A stretch of DNA of 15,577 bases from Chitinophagales bacterium (GCA_016777395.1 JADHRO010000019.1:1-15577); one strand, 5' to 3'. Positions 1-9,117 are shown, counted from the first letter of the stretch. Notes: a model not told the origin generated them from the letters alone. Translations and numbers: made by a program.

Positions 1-3000
1 AAATCCCCTTCCTTCTGATTTCTAACCTTAGTCAGATACCTTACAGATGGTAAAACATGAATCTCTTCAATTACACCAAATGATCTTGGATCAGCCCATA
101 CCTTAGATACCGCTGTCTGCGCATTGTTGGTGTCTCCAAAAGTAATTGCATTAGTTGGACAAGCCGATTGACATGCCGTGACCACATCACTATCTTTCAA
201 TCCTCTATCTGCTTTCTTCGCTTCCAATTTACCTAACTGAATTCGTTGCACACAAAAACTACATTTCTCAATAACTCCTCTACTACGAACAGTAACATCT
301 GGATTAAGAACCAATTTAGCCATTGGACTGTGCAATCCTAAACCTGCTTCTTTGTCTCCAAAAGCATATTCCGTTTGAACAGCGTCGAAGTCATTATCTA
401 AAATAAATCCTTCGTTGCTTGAGAAACTATCTGCACCTTGGTAATCAAACCAGTTGAATCTTCTTACTTTATAAGGGCAGTTATTTGCGCAGTATCTTGT
501 TCCAATACATCGATTATAGGTCATTTGATTTAATCCTTCCGAACTGTGATTTGTGGCAGCTACAGGGCAAACATTCTCACATGGGGCATTATCACAATGC
601 TGACACATCATTGGCTGGAAAATTACTTGTGGATTATCTTCATCCCCTGTATGATACTTATCAATTCTCAACCAATTCATATCGTGGGCTCGTCGCACTT
701 CATTGCGTCCAACAATTGGAACATTATTTTCAACATTACAAGCGACAACACATGCACCACATCCAATACAAGAATTTAAATCGATTCCCATACCCCAGTG
801 ATGTCCCTGAGCCAAGACACCTCCGTGCGCTCCACCATATTCTTTTGAGGCTGGATTATCATTAGTTTCCGAGCCATATAATGAGTTAGAGTATTTATCT
901 ACCCATTCCTTTCTATCCATCCACTCACTACCAAAATTGATGTCATTATCGGCAGCAGGATTCACTTGCCAAGCAGACAAGGTAGTTTCTTTGACTACTT
1001 TACGTGTTTTATCCCCACCTAAACCAGTATGTGTTAAGCCATGTTCTTGTTGAACAATCCCCATTCTATGGCCGCCCATTTCAGTAACACCTGAAGCAGC
1101 AAAAAAAGCTGAAGCTCTCGCACTTCTATCAATTAACTTAAATGCATTTTCCCCTCTACTATATTCTGGATGAGTGGTATTCGTTCTACCATATCCGTAG
1201 GCAAAACCTAGCACACCATAAGGCACACCCGGCAATCCTACTACAGGCAGTGTATATTCAACACCATTAATAGTGGTTGAAACAACTTTGTATTCTCTGT
1301 TTTTTGTGTTATGCTTAAGCCCTTGCTCTTCAACCCATTTCGGATTTGCAACGAAATACCCATCCCAAGTCATTCTTGTTAAGGGATCAGCTAATTCTTG
1401 CATCCATGGATTGTCAGACAGCGTTCCATCTCCGATTTGAACTTTCTCGTACAATTTAACCTCCAAATCGGAAGCATTTGAGGCACCTAAAATATCTAAA
1501 GCTGCAGCACTTGCATTAATTCCCACGAAGCTCGCACTTCCCGTACCTTCAAAACTTACTTCTCCATCATGAACCGCACTGCTCCACAAAGAATCAATGC
1601 CGGAGAATTTGCTTTGAGAACTTAATACATTGTTCGTCCAGTTTTTTCGAATAAAATCATAGTAAGAAGAAGACTCTCCTGCCCATGACAAAAGTAATTC
1701 CTGCGAAGCTCTGGTATCAAACAACGGTGAAATAGTGGGCTGAACCGTTCCATAGATTCCATCTTTAGGCATAGCATCATTCCAAGATTCTAGGTAATGA
1801 TGATTAGGTAGCACATATTCAACAACTCCTGTTGTTTCTGTTTTTCTTTCTGAAAAATCAATTGTTAAAGCTACATTTTCCAAGGCACTTGTAAATGCTT
1901 CCCCCAAGGAGTAAGCTGGATTTGCATCCATGATCATGACAGCGCCAACATTACCCGCACGCATCTCTTCCAATAGGGCCGCTAAGTTTTCGTCATTTCC
2001 TTGACGATAATAACAAGCTCTTTCCCAAGTAATTGTTGAGTCATAATTCCCCAACATGTCATTGATGGCATTTACCAACAATTGCGTTGATTTGTTATTT
2101 GAACCACTTACAACAATTGACTTCCCTTTTGCTGCATGCAATTCATCTGCTAGCGCTTCTATTTTAGCTCCATCAAAATCGGTATTATCGCTTACTGTTG
2201 AAGCACCTGACATCTTAGCAAGCGCATTGTATAATTTGATAACTGCCAAGTCTTCTTGTGAGGGCTTGACCGGTATACGCAGATCTGCATTCGTACCACT
2301 TAATGTAGGAATACTCTCTACCTGAATATGACGACTCATTGTACTTTTGGATGAATCTACTCTTCTATTTTTAGCATAATCTGCAGCAAATTCAGTTGGA
2401 GAAACCCAAGTTCCTAGGAAATCTGCCCCCATGCCAACAATCAAGTCTGCTTGATCAAAACGATATTCAGGTAAAGCTCTTTTTCCAAAGCTTTCCATAT
2501 TAGCATCTAAAATACCACTGTAAGATATTGCATCAAACTCAACCCATTCTGCAGTACTGAAAGTATTGGAAAAATGCTCAATTACTTTCTTTGTAGATGG
2601 GCTTATAATTGTACTTGACAATAAAGCTATTTTCTTTCCTGAAGCAGCAAGCTCCGCCAATTTTAAACTTATTTCAGAATTAACCGTATCCCAGTTAGAA
2701 GATTCTCCTGCTTTCATAGGACCTCTTAAACGACCTGCTTCATCGTATAGATTTAATAATGAACCTATAGATTTAGGGTTTACCCCGCCACTCGTTACTA
2801 CAGAATCAGGGTTCCCTTCAACTAAAATTGGCCGACCTTCTCGAGTTTTAACCAAGAAACTATTGTAATTACCTCCTTGAATGTATGCAGAAGCATAATA
2901 ATTAGGGATTCCAGGAGTAATCTCTTCTGGTTTTACCACGTAAGGAATAGATTTTCTTACTGGTATTTCACAAGCCGCTGCGACTGCTGCAGCCGAAACT

Positions 3001-3167
3001 CCAAAACCTAACATTTTTAAAAAATCTCTTCTACCCGACTTTTGCGTAGAAATTGTTTCTGATAAGCTGTTTAACACTGGTAAATCAGTACCAAATTCCT
3101 TAGAATTTGCTTCTGACTCATTATTTTTTTCATCCAGAGATAACCAATATTGCTTTTTATTTGCCAT
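1..3167 (-). CDS. actB: Alternative complex III subunit ActB, iron-sulfur/molybdopterin-fold protein (3' end outside window)
   Basis: This is the electron-transferring subunit of alternative complex III, which oxidises quinol and reduces cytochrome c on the periplasmic side. The frame stays open from ATG at 3165-3167 to the left edge, giving 1055 visible residues, so only a short C-terminal tail should be missing. The N-terminus has a twin-arginine motif (R46-R47 in GRRDFLKMLGF), a hydrophobic stretch and a cysteine at 66 in an AAAC lipobox-like context. Tat export and possibly lipid anchoring are inferred from this. Residues of about 80-750 resemble the molybdopterin oxidoreductase fold; the family is known to lack the cofactor. 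The C-terminal part is a ferredoxin-like domain with Cys groups C800/803/806/810, C855/858/863/867, C887/893/897 and C969/972/999/1003. The third group has Thr at position 890 where a fourth Cys would sit, which fits the family's [3Fe-4S] cluster. It follows actA by 28 nt in one operon. Confidence 0.95.
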   Translation of the reverse strand, partial: MANKKQYWLSLDEKNNESEANSKEFGTDLPVLNSLSETISTQKSGRRDFLKMLGFGVSAAAVAAACEIPVRKSIPYVVKPEEITPGIPNYYASAYIQGGNYNSFLVKTREGRPILVEGNPDSVVTSGGVNPKSIGSLLNLYDEAGRLRGPMKAGESSNWDTVNSEISLKLAELAASGKKIALLSSTIISPSTKKVIEHFSNTFSTAEWVEFDAISYSGILDANMESFGKRALPEYRFDQADLIVGMGADFLGTWVSPTEFAADYAKNRRVDSSKSTMSRHIQVESIPTLSGTNADLRIPVKPSQEDLAVIKLYNALAKMSGASTVSDNTDFDGAKIEALADELHAAKGKSIVVSGSNNKSTQLLVNAINDMLGNYDSTITWERACYYRQGNDENLAALLEEMRAGNVGAVMIMDANPAYSLGEAFTSALENVALTIDFSERKTETTGVVEYVLPNHHYLESWNDAMPKDGIYGTVQPTISPLFDTRASQELLLSWAGESSSYYDFIRKNWTNNVLSSQSKFSGIDSLWSSAVHDGEVSFEGTGSASFVGINASAAALDILGASNASDLEVKLYEKVQIGDGTLSDNPWMQELADPLTRMTWDGYFVANPKWVEEQGLKHNTKNREYKVVSTTINGVEYTLPVVGLPGVPYGVLGFAYGYGRTNTTHPEYSRGENAFKLIDRSARASAFFAASGVTEMGGHRMGIVQQEHGLTHTGLGGDKTRKVVKETTLSAWQVNPAADNDINFGSEWMDRKEWVDKYSNSLYGSETNDNPASKEYGGAHGGVLAQGHHWGMGIDLNSCIGCGACVVACNVENNVPIVGRNEVRRAHDMNWLRIDKYHTGDEDNPQVIFQPMMCQHCDNAPCENVCPVAATNHSSEGLNQMTYNRCIGTRYCANNCPYKVRRFNWFDYQGADSFSSNEGFILDNDFDAVQTEYAFGDKEAGLGLHSPMAKLVLNPDVTVRSRGVIEKCSFCVQRIQLGKLEAKKADRGLKDSDVVTACQSACPTNAITFGDTNNAQTAVSKVWADPRSFGVIEEIHVLPSVRYLTKVRNQKEGD

Positions 3168-3195
3168 TTAAATCGGTATTAAATTTTTACAATAA

Positions 3196-4599
3196 TTAAT
3201 AGTGACATTTTTGGCACTCCGTACCACCAACATCTTCTACAGTTACTTTATCCATTGCACCTGACTTCAAGTCTTCATGGTACTGTTCATATACTTGATA
3301 ATAATTATTACCCATATCCACTTCTGTTTCACGATGACAATTAATACACCATCCCATAGAAAGTGGTGCATGTTGTGCAACAACTTCCATCTCCTGAATA
3401 TTTCCATGACATGTTTGGCATTCAACATTACCCGCATTGACGTGCTGCGCGTGATTAAAATAAACATGGTCTGGAAGGTTGTGTATTCTCACCCACTCCA
3501 CTGGCTTATCATACATGGCAAATGCCGCTTCGGTGGCAGCTTCAAGCGCATCTTGATTAACTTCTTCTTCGTAATCTTGCTTTAAGTAATCTACCAAGGC
3601 AGCTTTCACATCATCTAAAGGTGCATCGTCTGCAAAATAATTTCCATTGTTAGGGTTATAAGCAATTGCTGAATATATTTTAGCAATTTCTTCTCTACCA
3701 TGCTGAGGCCCTTCTTGAATGTTTTTATGACAATTCATACACACATTAATTGATGGAATATTAGAGTGCTTACTTTGGCTAGCCCCTGAGTGACAATACT
3801 GACAATCAATCTGGTATTTACCTGCATGCAATTCATGCGAATATTTTATCGGCTGTCCTGGCGCATAAGTTTGTTGTCTTCCCAAACCTATAGCACTTGA
3901 AACGGTATAATATCCGGCAAAAACGACCACAATAATGTTTACAAGCGTAATTAGTTTCTTGTTTTTCCAAATTGGAACTGTTTGTGGAATTTCAACACCT
4001 GCTTTTTCTAAAGACAGCCTATTGAGCATACTAAACACTCTCCATAGGATCAAAGCAATAAAGCCTAAACTTCCTACTAAAATCCATAAGAATGTCTCCA
4101 TTGGAAATGAAGATTGAACAACAGTTTCGCCTCCTCCAGCAGCAGTCATTGCTGCAGGACTAGATCCTTTATCAAAGTTGTCAGCATAGTACAGGATATC
4201 GTCAATCTCTTCATCTGATAATTGCGGAAACAAACTCATTACTGATTTATCGTACTCATTGTACAAAGCATTAGCGTACGTATGCCCAGTTGCTAAAACG
4301 GAAGAATTATTTCTAATCCACTCGTAAAGCCACTCCTCACCCGTCTTATCTTTATAATCCGCATTATCAATCCAACGCTGTCTCACATATTGTAAAGCAG
4401 GTCCTGTCATCTTCTTATCTGGAAGGTGACAACTTTGACATTGCGATTTAAAAAGTGATTTTCCGTTATCCCACTGGGCTTGATTTACAGCATCTTGTGC
4501 ATAAATCGTTAGCGTAAAGGTGGATAAAATAAATAGAAGCAATACATGAAATATACTGCGAACCGAATGTTTTGGAGCGTTTAGCCTACTAAATGTCAT
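3196..4599 (-). CDS. actA: Alternative complex III subunit ActA, multiheme cytochrome c (six CxxCH motifs)
   Basis: This is the cytochrome c subunit of the quinol:cytochrome c oxidoreductase, carrying electrons from ActB to cytochrome c or a linked oxidase. The 467-residue product has a signal sequence (about 17-34). A class I monoheme domain follows, with C54-Q-S-C-H58 and M121 as a possible distal ligand. Two membrane helices lie at about 168-189 and 215-236, with a basic loop between them. The C-terminal domain has five heme motifs starting at C266, C287, C394, C418 and C462. The last motif ends one residue before the stop. An acidic segment (about 325-364) separates the second and third hemes of this domain. 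Positive-inside reasoning puts both heme domains in the periplasm. Family members are often called pentaheme, so the N-terminal heme domain is an addition to that core. First gene of the operon in this window, with a promoter just upstream. Confidence 0.95.
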   Translation of the reverse strand: MTFSRLNAPKHSVRSIFHVLLLFILSTFTLTIYAQDAVNQAQWDNGKSLFKSQCQSCHLPDKKMTGPALQYVRQRWIDNADYKDKTGEEWLYEWIRNNSSVLATGHTYANALYNEYDKSVMSLFPQLSDEEIDDILYYADNFDKGSSPAAMTAAGGGETVVQSSFPMETFLWILVGSLGFIALILWRVFSMLNRLSLEKAGVEIPQTVPIWKNKKLITLVNIIVVVFAGYYTVSSAIGLGRQQTYAPGQPIKYSHELHAGKYQIDCQYCHSGASQSKHSNIPSINVCMNCHKNIQEGPQHGREEIAKIYSAIAYNPNNGNYFADDAPLDDVKAALVDYLKQDYEEEVNQDALEAATEAAFAMYDKPVEWVRIHNLPDHVYFNHAQHVNAGNVECQTCHGNIQEMEVVAQHAPLSMGWCINCHRETEVDMGNNYYQVYEQYHEDLKSGAMDKVTVEDVGGTECQKCHY

Positions 4600-4622
4600 A
4601 AAAGTGTCATTTAAAATCGGCT

Positions 4623-4654
4623 CAAAGGTAGTACTTGTTACAATAAAAAGCCAA
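4623..4654 (-). promoter_or_regulatory. Bacteroidota-type promoter for the act operon
   Basis: Read on the minus strand, TTG (plus-strand CAA at 4652-4654) is followed after 21 nt by TACCTTTG (plus-strand CAAAGGTA at 4623-4630). This matches the Bacteroidota consensus of TTG, 17-23 nt, TAnnTTTG. Transcription would start near 4616, leaving a leader of about 17 nt before the actA ATG. The call rests on consensus and position only. Confidence 0.6.
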
Positions 4655-4715
4655 TAAACATTGTCAAAAAGTCAACAATTTTAACAATTTAGACAGAATT
4701 TAAACTAGACCTGTT

Positions 4716-4749
4716 TTATAGGCCAATTATTTAAGCGTCAAGCCTATAA
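4716..4749. repeat. Inverted repeat in the divergent actA/CAP intergenic region
   Basis: TTATAGGC at 4716-4723 and GCCTATAA at 4742-4749 form a perfect 8-bp inverted repeat with an 18-nt spacer. It lies 30 nt upstream of the CAP-protein start codon and about 60 nt upstream of the act promoter. It could be an operator for a dimeric regulator or an mRNA hairpin in the CAP leader. The sequence does not decide between these. Confidence 0.45.
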
Positions 4750-4779
4750 TATATGAAAAACTAAAATCGTTAACTACTT

Positions 4780-5364
4780 GTGAAAGCATCGATAAACATA
4801 TTGATTTTAGCTAGCTTATTTACAGCTCAATTTGGATTGGGAAATTCGTATAACCGGCCAGAAAAAATTAACGCAAACATATTCAATGAAAAAATTAATG
4901 CAAAGGACATTGATCATAACTTGATTGAACTTGGCGTATGCTATCTAACGAATATTTATAGGGAAAGAAAAGGAAAATCTGCCTTAAGTTACAACTCCCA
5001 CTTAAGCGATGCAGCCTATATTCATAGTCAGCAAATGCAGTCTTTTCATTTTTTCGCACACAACAACAAGCGAAACAAATCCTTAGAAACAATCGATAAA
5101 AGAGCTGCCGTAGCGGGATATGACTCGTTTATAACACTAGCGGAAAATATTTATTTTGGGGCTATCGACACGCAGGATCCCCCAAGCTATTATGCGCTCT
5201 GCAACGCTATTGTGAATGCATTCATTCAGAGCAAAGGACATCGATCAAACCTACTAGCCGCTGATGTTGAAGATATGGGTTGCGGTGTCTATTTTGAAGA
5301 TTCTCTCGAAAACACTTATTGGTACTTTTACTTTACACAAGATTTTGGCAAACAGCAATAAGTT
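4780..5364 (+). CDS. Secreted CAP/SCP-domain (PR-1-like) protein
   Basis: A 193-residue product with a short hydrophobic N-terminal signal (about 4-20), so it is probably exported. The rest is one CAP domain (SCP/PR-1 family, PF00188-like). Recognisable blocks are HSQQM (82-86), FFAH ending in H94, AEN with E122, GHRSNLL with H154, MGCGVYF (166-172) and YFTQDFG (184-190). H94, E122 and H154 match conserved cavity residues of the family. The molecular function of bacterial CAP proteins is mostly unknown, and no substrate can be assigned. The start is GTG: an in-frame TAA lies at 4771-4773 and no ATG occurs nearby. The gene is divergent from actA and lies 97 nt upstream of the giant histidine kinase on the same strand, so co-transcription is possible but not shown. 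Confidence 0.88.
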
Positions 5365-5388
5365 TAGCATGTTTAATACGTTTCTTAA

Positions 5389-5416
5389 CTCAAGATATTT
5401 TGAGCACAATTTTTGT
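5389..5416 (+). terminator. Weak candidate hairpin/terminator after the CAP gene
   Basis: CTCAA (5389-5393) and TTGAG (5400-5404) can pair around a 6-nt loop, and a T-rich stretch follows at 5410-5414. The stem is only 5 bp and AT-rich, so it may not stop transcription. If it does not, the CAP gene and the kinase cluster would share a transcript. Confidence 0.25.
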
Positions 5417-5461
5417 TATCAAATTATATACCTTTAATTTTTAACAGCAAAGCGGTAGCAT

Positions 5462-8400
5462 TTGAAATTCTTTAAACATAGTCTAATATTCTTCGGTATT
5501 CTGTTTATCTCAGGCCTAGGGTTTACTATTTTTCAAAGTCCTGCTGAAAATTTTGAAAAGACTTGTCGACTCGCTCAAGAAAATATATATCAATTTGAGC
5601 GAAAAGTAAATACGCTTTCATCCAATTCGGAATTGTACAATCAAATTTCTTCGGGGAATATGTCCACCGAAGATATTGCTGACTACTTGAAAGACGACAT
5701 CTTGTTTTTTGTTTTCAAATCGGATAGTTTAATGTTTTGGAATAAGAATTTAACGCTGCCCGATATCTCTCCAATCGACATGGACGGAAATGGGAAATTA
5801 ATTCTCACTAAAAATGGATATTATATTGGATTTAAGCGAAAAATAGGAGCATATCACTTAATTGCAATGCAACTGCTTAAGCACAATTTTCACATTGAGA
5901 ACAAGTACTTAAGTAATGAGTTTTATCCACGCTATCCATTGAATGAAAAAACGGAAATAAGCACAGAGAAAAATAAGGGTTATGCCATCATGAGCTTGAA
6001 CAATACGCTGCTGTTTAGTTTAAAAAGAACAAGCGATAATGCAGCTACTGTATCAAATGATGAACTGATTATGGGTTTTGTCTGCTTATTTTCCTTTTGG
6101 ATGACAACTTGGTTATTCATTTACTATTTCAACAAGTCCTATGCTCCATGGACCAGCTATCCGCTATTGTTAATTGCTAGCATCATTTTTATTGAGCTCA
6201 TTGAATTTGTCAATTTTGGATTTATCCATAGTGTACTATTTAACCCCGCGCTTTATGCATCGCAGTATTTTGGTTCTTCACTTGGCCATTTATTTGTTAA
6301 CGCGATTATTCTATTGTTTATTAATTTACTCATCGGAATGCAGTATTATCTCAAGCAATGGAGCTTGCGTCATATTGGTCAATTGGTCTTTGGTACATGG
6401 TTAATTGTACAAATTGTGCTCTACAATTCCATTTTGCAAAGTTTAATCTTAGATTCCACCATATCATTTGAAATTAGCAACTTCGCTTTAAGCAGTATAT
6501 ATTCTTGCTTAGGTTTGACAATAATAGGCATGCTTACCCTTGGTTTATTTATAAGCCTATACATATGGACCCATGCCATCTATCTAAACTACCTCAAGTC
6601 AAAATACTTTATTGTTTTAGGCTATTTTGTGGTGTGTGGTATGCTCATAGTTTATTTTAGCTCAGAACCGATTGCTGCCTTAGTTCCATTAGTATTGTGT
6701 TTCCATAGCGTAGTATTCTTTATACTGTTACGAGCAAATAACTATGAAAATCGATTCAATCATATCCTCAATAGTTTGTTTTTTTCATCCGTAATTATTG
6801 CGAGCATATTGAGTTTTTATAATGTTAAGAATGAAAATTTAAGGAAGGAAATTGCAGCCAACCAACTTAGTGAAAATCACGATTTAATCACGGAGTATCA
6901 ATTTGAAGAAATCCAGGATGAGATCAAAAAAGATCCTTACTTCAAAAAGTTTTTTATTTCTCCGTTCGTTTCAGAAAAAGAATTACAACAACGATTGAAC
7001 TTCCTTTATTTTGGGGGTTCTCTAAGCCGGTATAATGTTAGCGCTACTGCATTTAACCTCGAAGGAAAGCCAATTAAAACCTCCAGAGATATTGAGTTAA
7101 GCTACTTTTATGATATCATTAACCAGCAGGCAGATGACACCTATTCTGAATGGTTGTTCCTTGTCCCCCAGAGTAATGGCAAGAATTCTTATCTATCTAT
7201 CCTCCCAATTGAAAACAATGGGCAAGTAAGTGGGACTTTAGTCTTAGAGTTTAGTCCGAAAACCTTCACTAAAGAAAACCTTTATCCCGAGTTACTAATT
7301 GAGCAAAAAACTAGCCCTATTGCTGATTTTGGATCTTCTAAAGAGTATGATTACGGTGTATACAAAAGCAACTATATTGTCAATCAATCTGGGGAGTATC
7401 CATTTCCCTATTATTTGAAATCTTTCGAGCTGAAAGAAAACTATCCATTTGTGCTGAGGGATGAAAACGTAGAGTTAACTTTTTTCCAAATTGATTTAGA
7501 AACAGTAGTTGTTATTAGCGACAAGCGGACATCCTGGTTGGTCGCGGTTTCAACCTTTAGTTATATCATTTGCTTTCTAGGCTTTCTCGGGTTCATTGCA
7601 TTTATCGGTATTTATATCCTAGGTAAACGCAGCAAACTGATTCCTATTAAACCTTTGCGCTTAAGCTTTCAGAATAAAATCAATTTATCAATTGCCTTAA
7701 TCACTGTTGCATCTTTTATTGTGATTGGCATCGTTACCATTGGATATTTTAGCAAAATATATAAAACTAATGAGACCGATAAGCTCATCAAAAAACAGCA
7801 AGCCGTATTATCTTCTTTGGAATATTATATAATGAGAGAGAATAATGGAGCTAAATTGGGACTGCCAGATAATATGGCAACGGAAGTAGCCTCTATGGCA
7901 GAAATTCAAGAGATCGATATTAACTTTTTTGATCTAGAGGGCACCCTCAAGTTTAGCTCACAGCCTGAGGTGTTTAGCAGCGGCCTAATTTCCAATAAAA
8001 TAAACCCTTTAGCCCTTCATCACATTTTGACTTTGAGGGAGGAAAGATACATTCACCAAGAGCAAATTGGAAAGTTAAATTACCAATCTATATATGTCCC
8101 CATTCGATTGGCTGATGGTCAAGCAATCGGCATACTCAATATGCCTTATTTCGCGCAGGAAGAAACACTAAACAATGAGTTATCTGATTTAATGGTAGCA
8201 TTGGTCAATGTTTATGTTTTATTGATGATGATTTCTATCCTTATGGCTTTTATTGTTTCCAATTCCTTAACTCGACCATTAGCCAGTATTGCCAAAAAAA
8301 TTGGCTTGGTTTCAGTAAGTAGTAAGAACGAAAAAATACAATGGGGAAGTGATGATGAGATTGGGGCATTGGTGGCAGAATACAATAAAATGATTGAACA

Positions 8401-9115
8401 GATCGAGGAAAGTGCGCATGCACTCGCACAGTCTGAACGTGAATCCGCCTGGCGTGAAATGGCTAGACAAATTGCGCATGAGATAAAAAACCCATTAACT
8501 CCTATGAAATTGGGAATTCAGCATCTCCAGCGCACCATACAAGACAACCCAGACGATGTGGGGCAACTTGCCAAGAGGGTTTGTCAAACGATGATAGAAC
8601 AAATTGATAATCTCTCTGAGATAGCTACTGCATTTTCTTCCTTTGCTAAAATGCCCAGTGCCAGTAAAGAAAAAGTTAGCCTTACCGACATTATTCAGAA
8701 TGTGGTCAACTTGTTTAACCAAACCAGTAAAACATCGATTCAATTTTCTCAAAAAAATCTAGATGCGTGGGTTTATGCCGATAAGAATCAATTATTAAGT
8801 GTATTCAACAACCTTATTAAAAATGCTCAGCAAGCCTTAGAAGACAGGAAAGATCCACTGCTTAAGGTGCTACTTTTCGAAAAAGAGAAACACTTCGAAA
8901 TACAAGTGATAGACAATGGTGTTGGGATACCCAAAGATATGGCGCACAGAGTGTTTGTGCCAAACTTTACAAGCAAATCCAGCGGTACTGGACTAGGCTT
9001 GGCTATTAGTAAGCAAATTATTGAAAATAGTGAAGGGGAAATATGGTTTGAAAGTAAAGAAAACAATGGCAGCACATTCTTTGTTATCTTACCAAAACAT
9101 TCTAATTCTAACTAG
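5462..9115 (+). CDS. Giant multi-sensor NtrY-like membrane histidine kinase
   Basis: A 1217-residue sensor kinase that should autophosphorylate on His and pass the phosphate to a response regulator. In order: TM 6-24; an extracytoplasmic region (about 26-200); about eight membrane helices (204-453); a second soluble region (about 455-690) with a Cache-like stretch near 524-538; TMs near 695-719 and 740-762; a third sensor region (about 780-905) of the NtrY type; TM 912-934; HAMP-like linker (about 935-985); HisKA with H1006 in AHEIKNP; and HATPase_c with N1116/N1117/N1121, D1151-N-G-V-G1155 and GTGLGL (1175-1180). All core catalytic boxes are present. NtrY kinases usually signal to NtrX-type sigma-54 activators, but none is encoded here. 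The start is TTG, because TAG lies in frame at 5456-5458 and the first helix follows directly. The next kinase gene starts 2 nt after its stop, so translational coupling is likely. The stimulus is unknown. Confidence 0.92.
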   Translation: MKFFKHSLIFFGILFISGLGFTIFQSPAENFEKTCRLAQENIYQFERKVNTLSSNSELYNQISSGNMSTEDIADYLKDDILFFVFKSDSLMFWNKNLTLPDISPIDMDGNGKLILTKNGYYIGFKRKIGAYHLIAMQLLKHNFHIENKYLSNEFYPRYPLNEKTEISTEKNKGYAIMSLNNTLLFSLKRTSDNAATVSNDELIMGFVCLFSFWMTTWLFIYYFNKSYAPWTSYPLLLIASIIFIELIEFVNFGFIHSVLFNPALYASQYFGSSLGHLFVNAIILLFINLLIGMQYYLKQWSLRHIGQLVFGTWLIVQIVLYNSILQSLILDSTISFEISNFALSSIYSCLGLTIIGMLTLGLFISLYIWTHAIYLNYLKSKYFIVLGYFVVCGMLIVYFSSEPIAALVPLVLCFHSVVFFILLRANNYENRFNHILNSLFFSSVIIASILSFYNVKNENLRKEIAANQLSENHDLITEYQFEEIQDEIKKDPYFKKFFISPFVSEKELQQRLNFLYFGGSLSRYNVSATAFNLEGKPIKTSRDIELSYFYDIINQQADDTYSEWLFLVPQSNGKNSYLSILPIENNGQVSGTLVLEFSPKTFTKENLYPELLIEQKTSPIADFGSSKEYDYGVYKSNYIVNQSGEYPFPYYLKSFELKENYPFVLRDENVELTFFQIDLETVVVISDKRTSWLVAVSTFSYIICFLGFLGFIAFIGIYILGKRSKLIPIKPLRLSFQNKINLSIALITVASFIVIGIVTIGYFSKIYKTNETDKLIKKQQAVLSSLEYYIMRENNGAKLGLPDNMATEVASMAEIQEIDINFFDLEGTLKFSSQPEVFSSGLISNKINPLALHHILTLREERYIHQEQIGKLNYQSIYVPIRLADGQAIGILNMPYFAQEETLNNELSDLMVALVNVYVLLMMISILMAFIVSNSLTRPLASIAKKIGLVSVSSKNEKIQWGSDDEIGALVAEYNKMIEQIEESAHALAQSERESAWREMARQIAHEIKNPLTPMKLGIQHLQRTIQDNPDDVGQLAKRVCQTMIEQIDNLSEIATAFSSFAKMPSASKEKVSLTDIIQNVVNLFNQTSKTSIQFSQKNLDAWVYADKNQLLSVFNNLIKNAQQALEDRKDPLLKVLLFEKEKHFEIQVIDNGVGIPKDMAHRVFVPNFTSKSSGTGLGLAISKQIIENSEGEIWFESKENNGSTFFVILPKHSNSN

Positions 9116-9117
9116 AC

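Noticed and set aside
485..2868. Several plus-strand open frames (485-865, 546-779, 2056-2325, 2566-2868) opposite actB
   Set aside because: They lie antisense to a gene with clear domain motifs over its whole length, and their products resemble no family.
5399..5436. Promoter for the kinase cluster (TACCTTTA at 5429-5436)
   Set aside because: The last base deviates from TAnnTTTG, and the nearest TTG elements are 13 or 26 nt away, outside the usual spacing.
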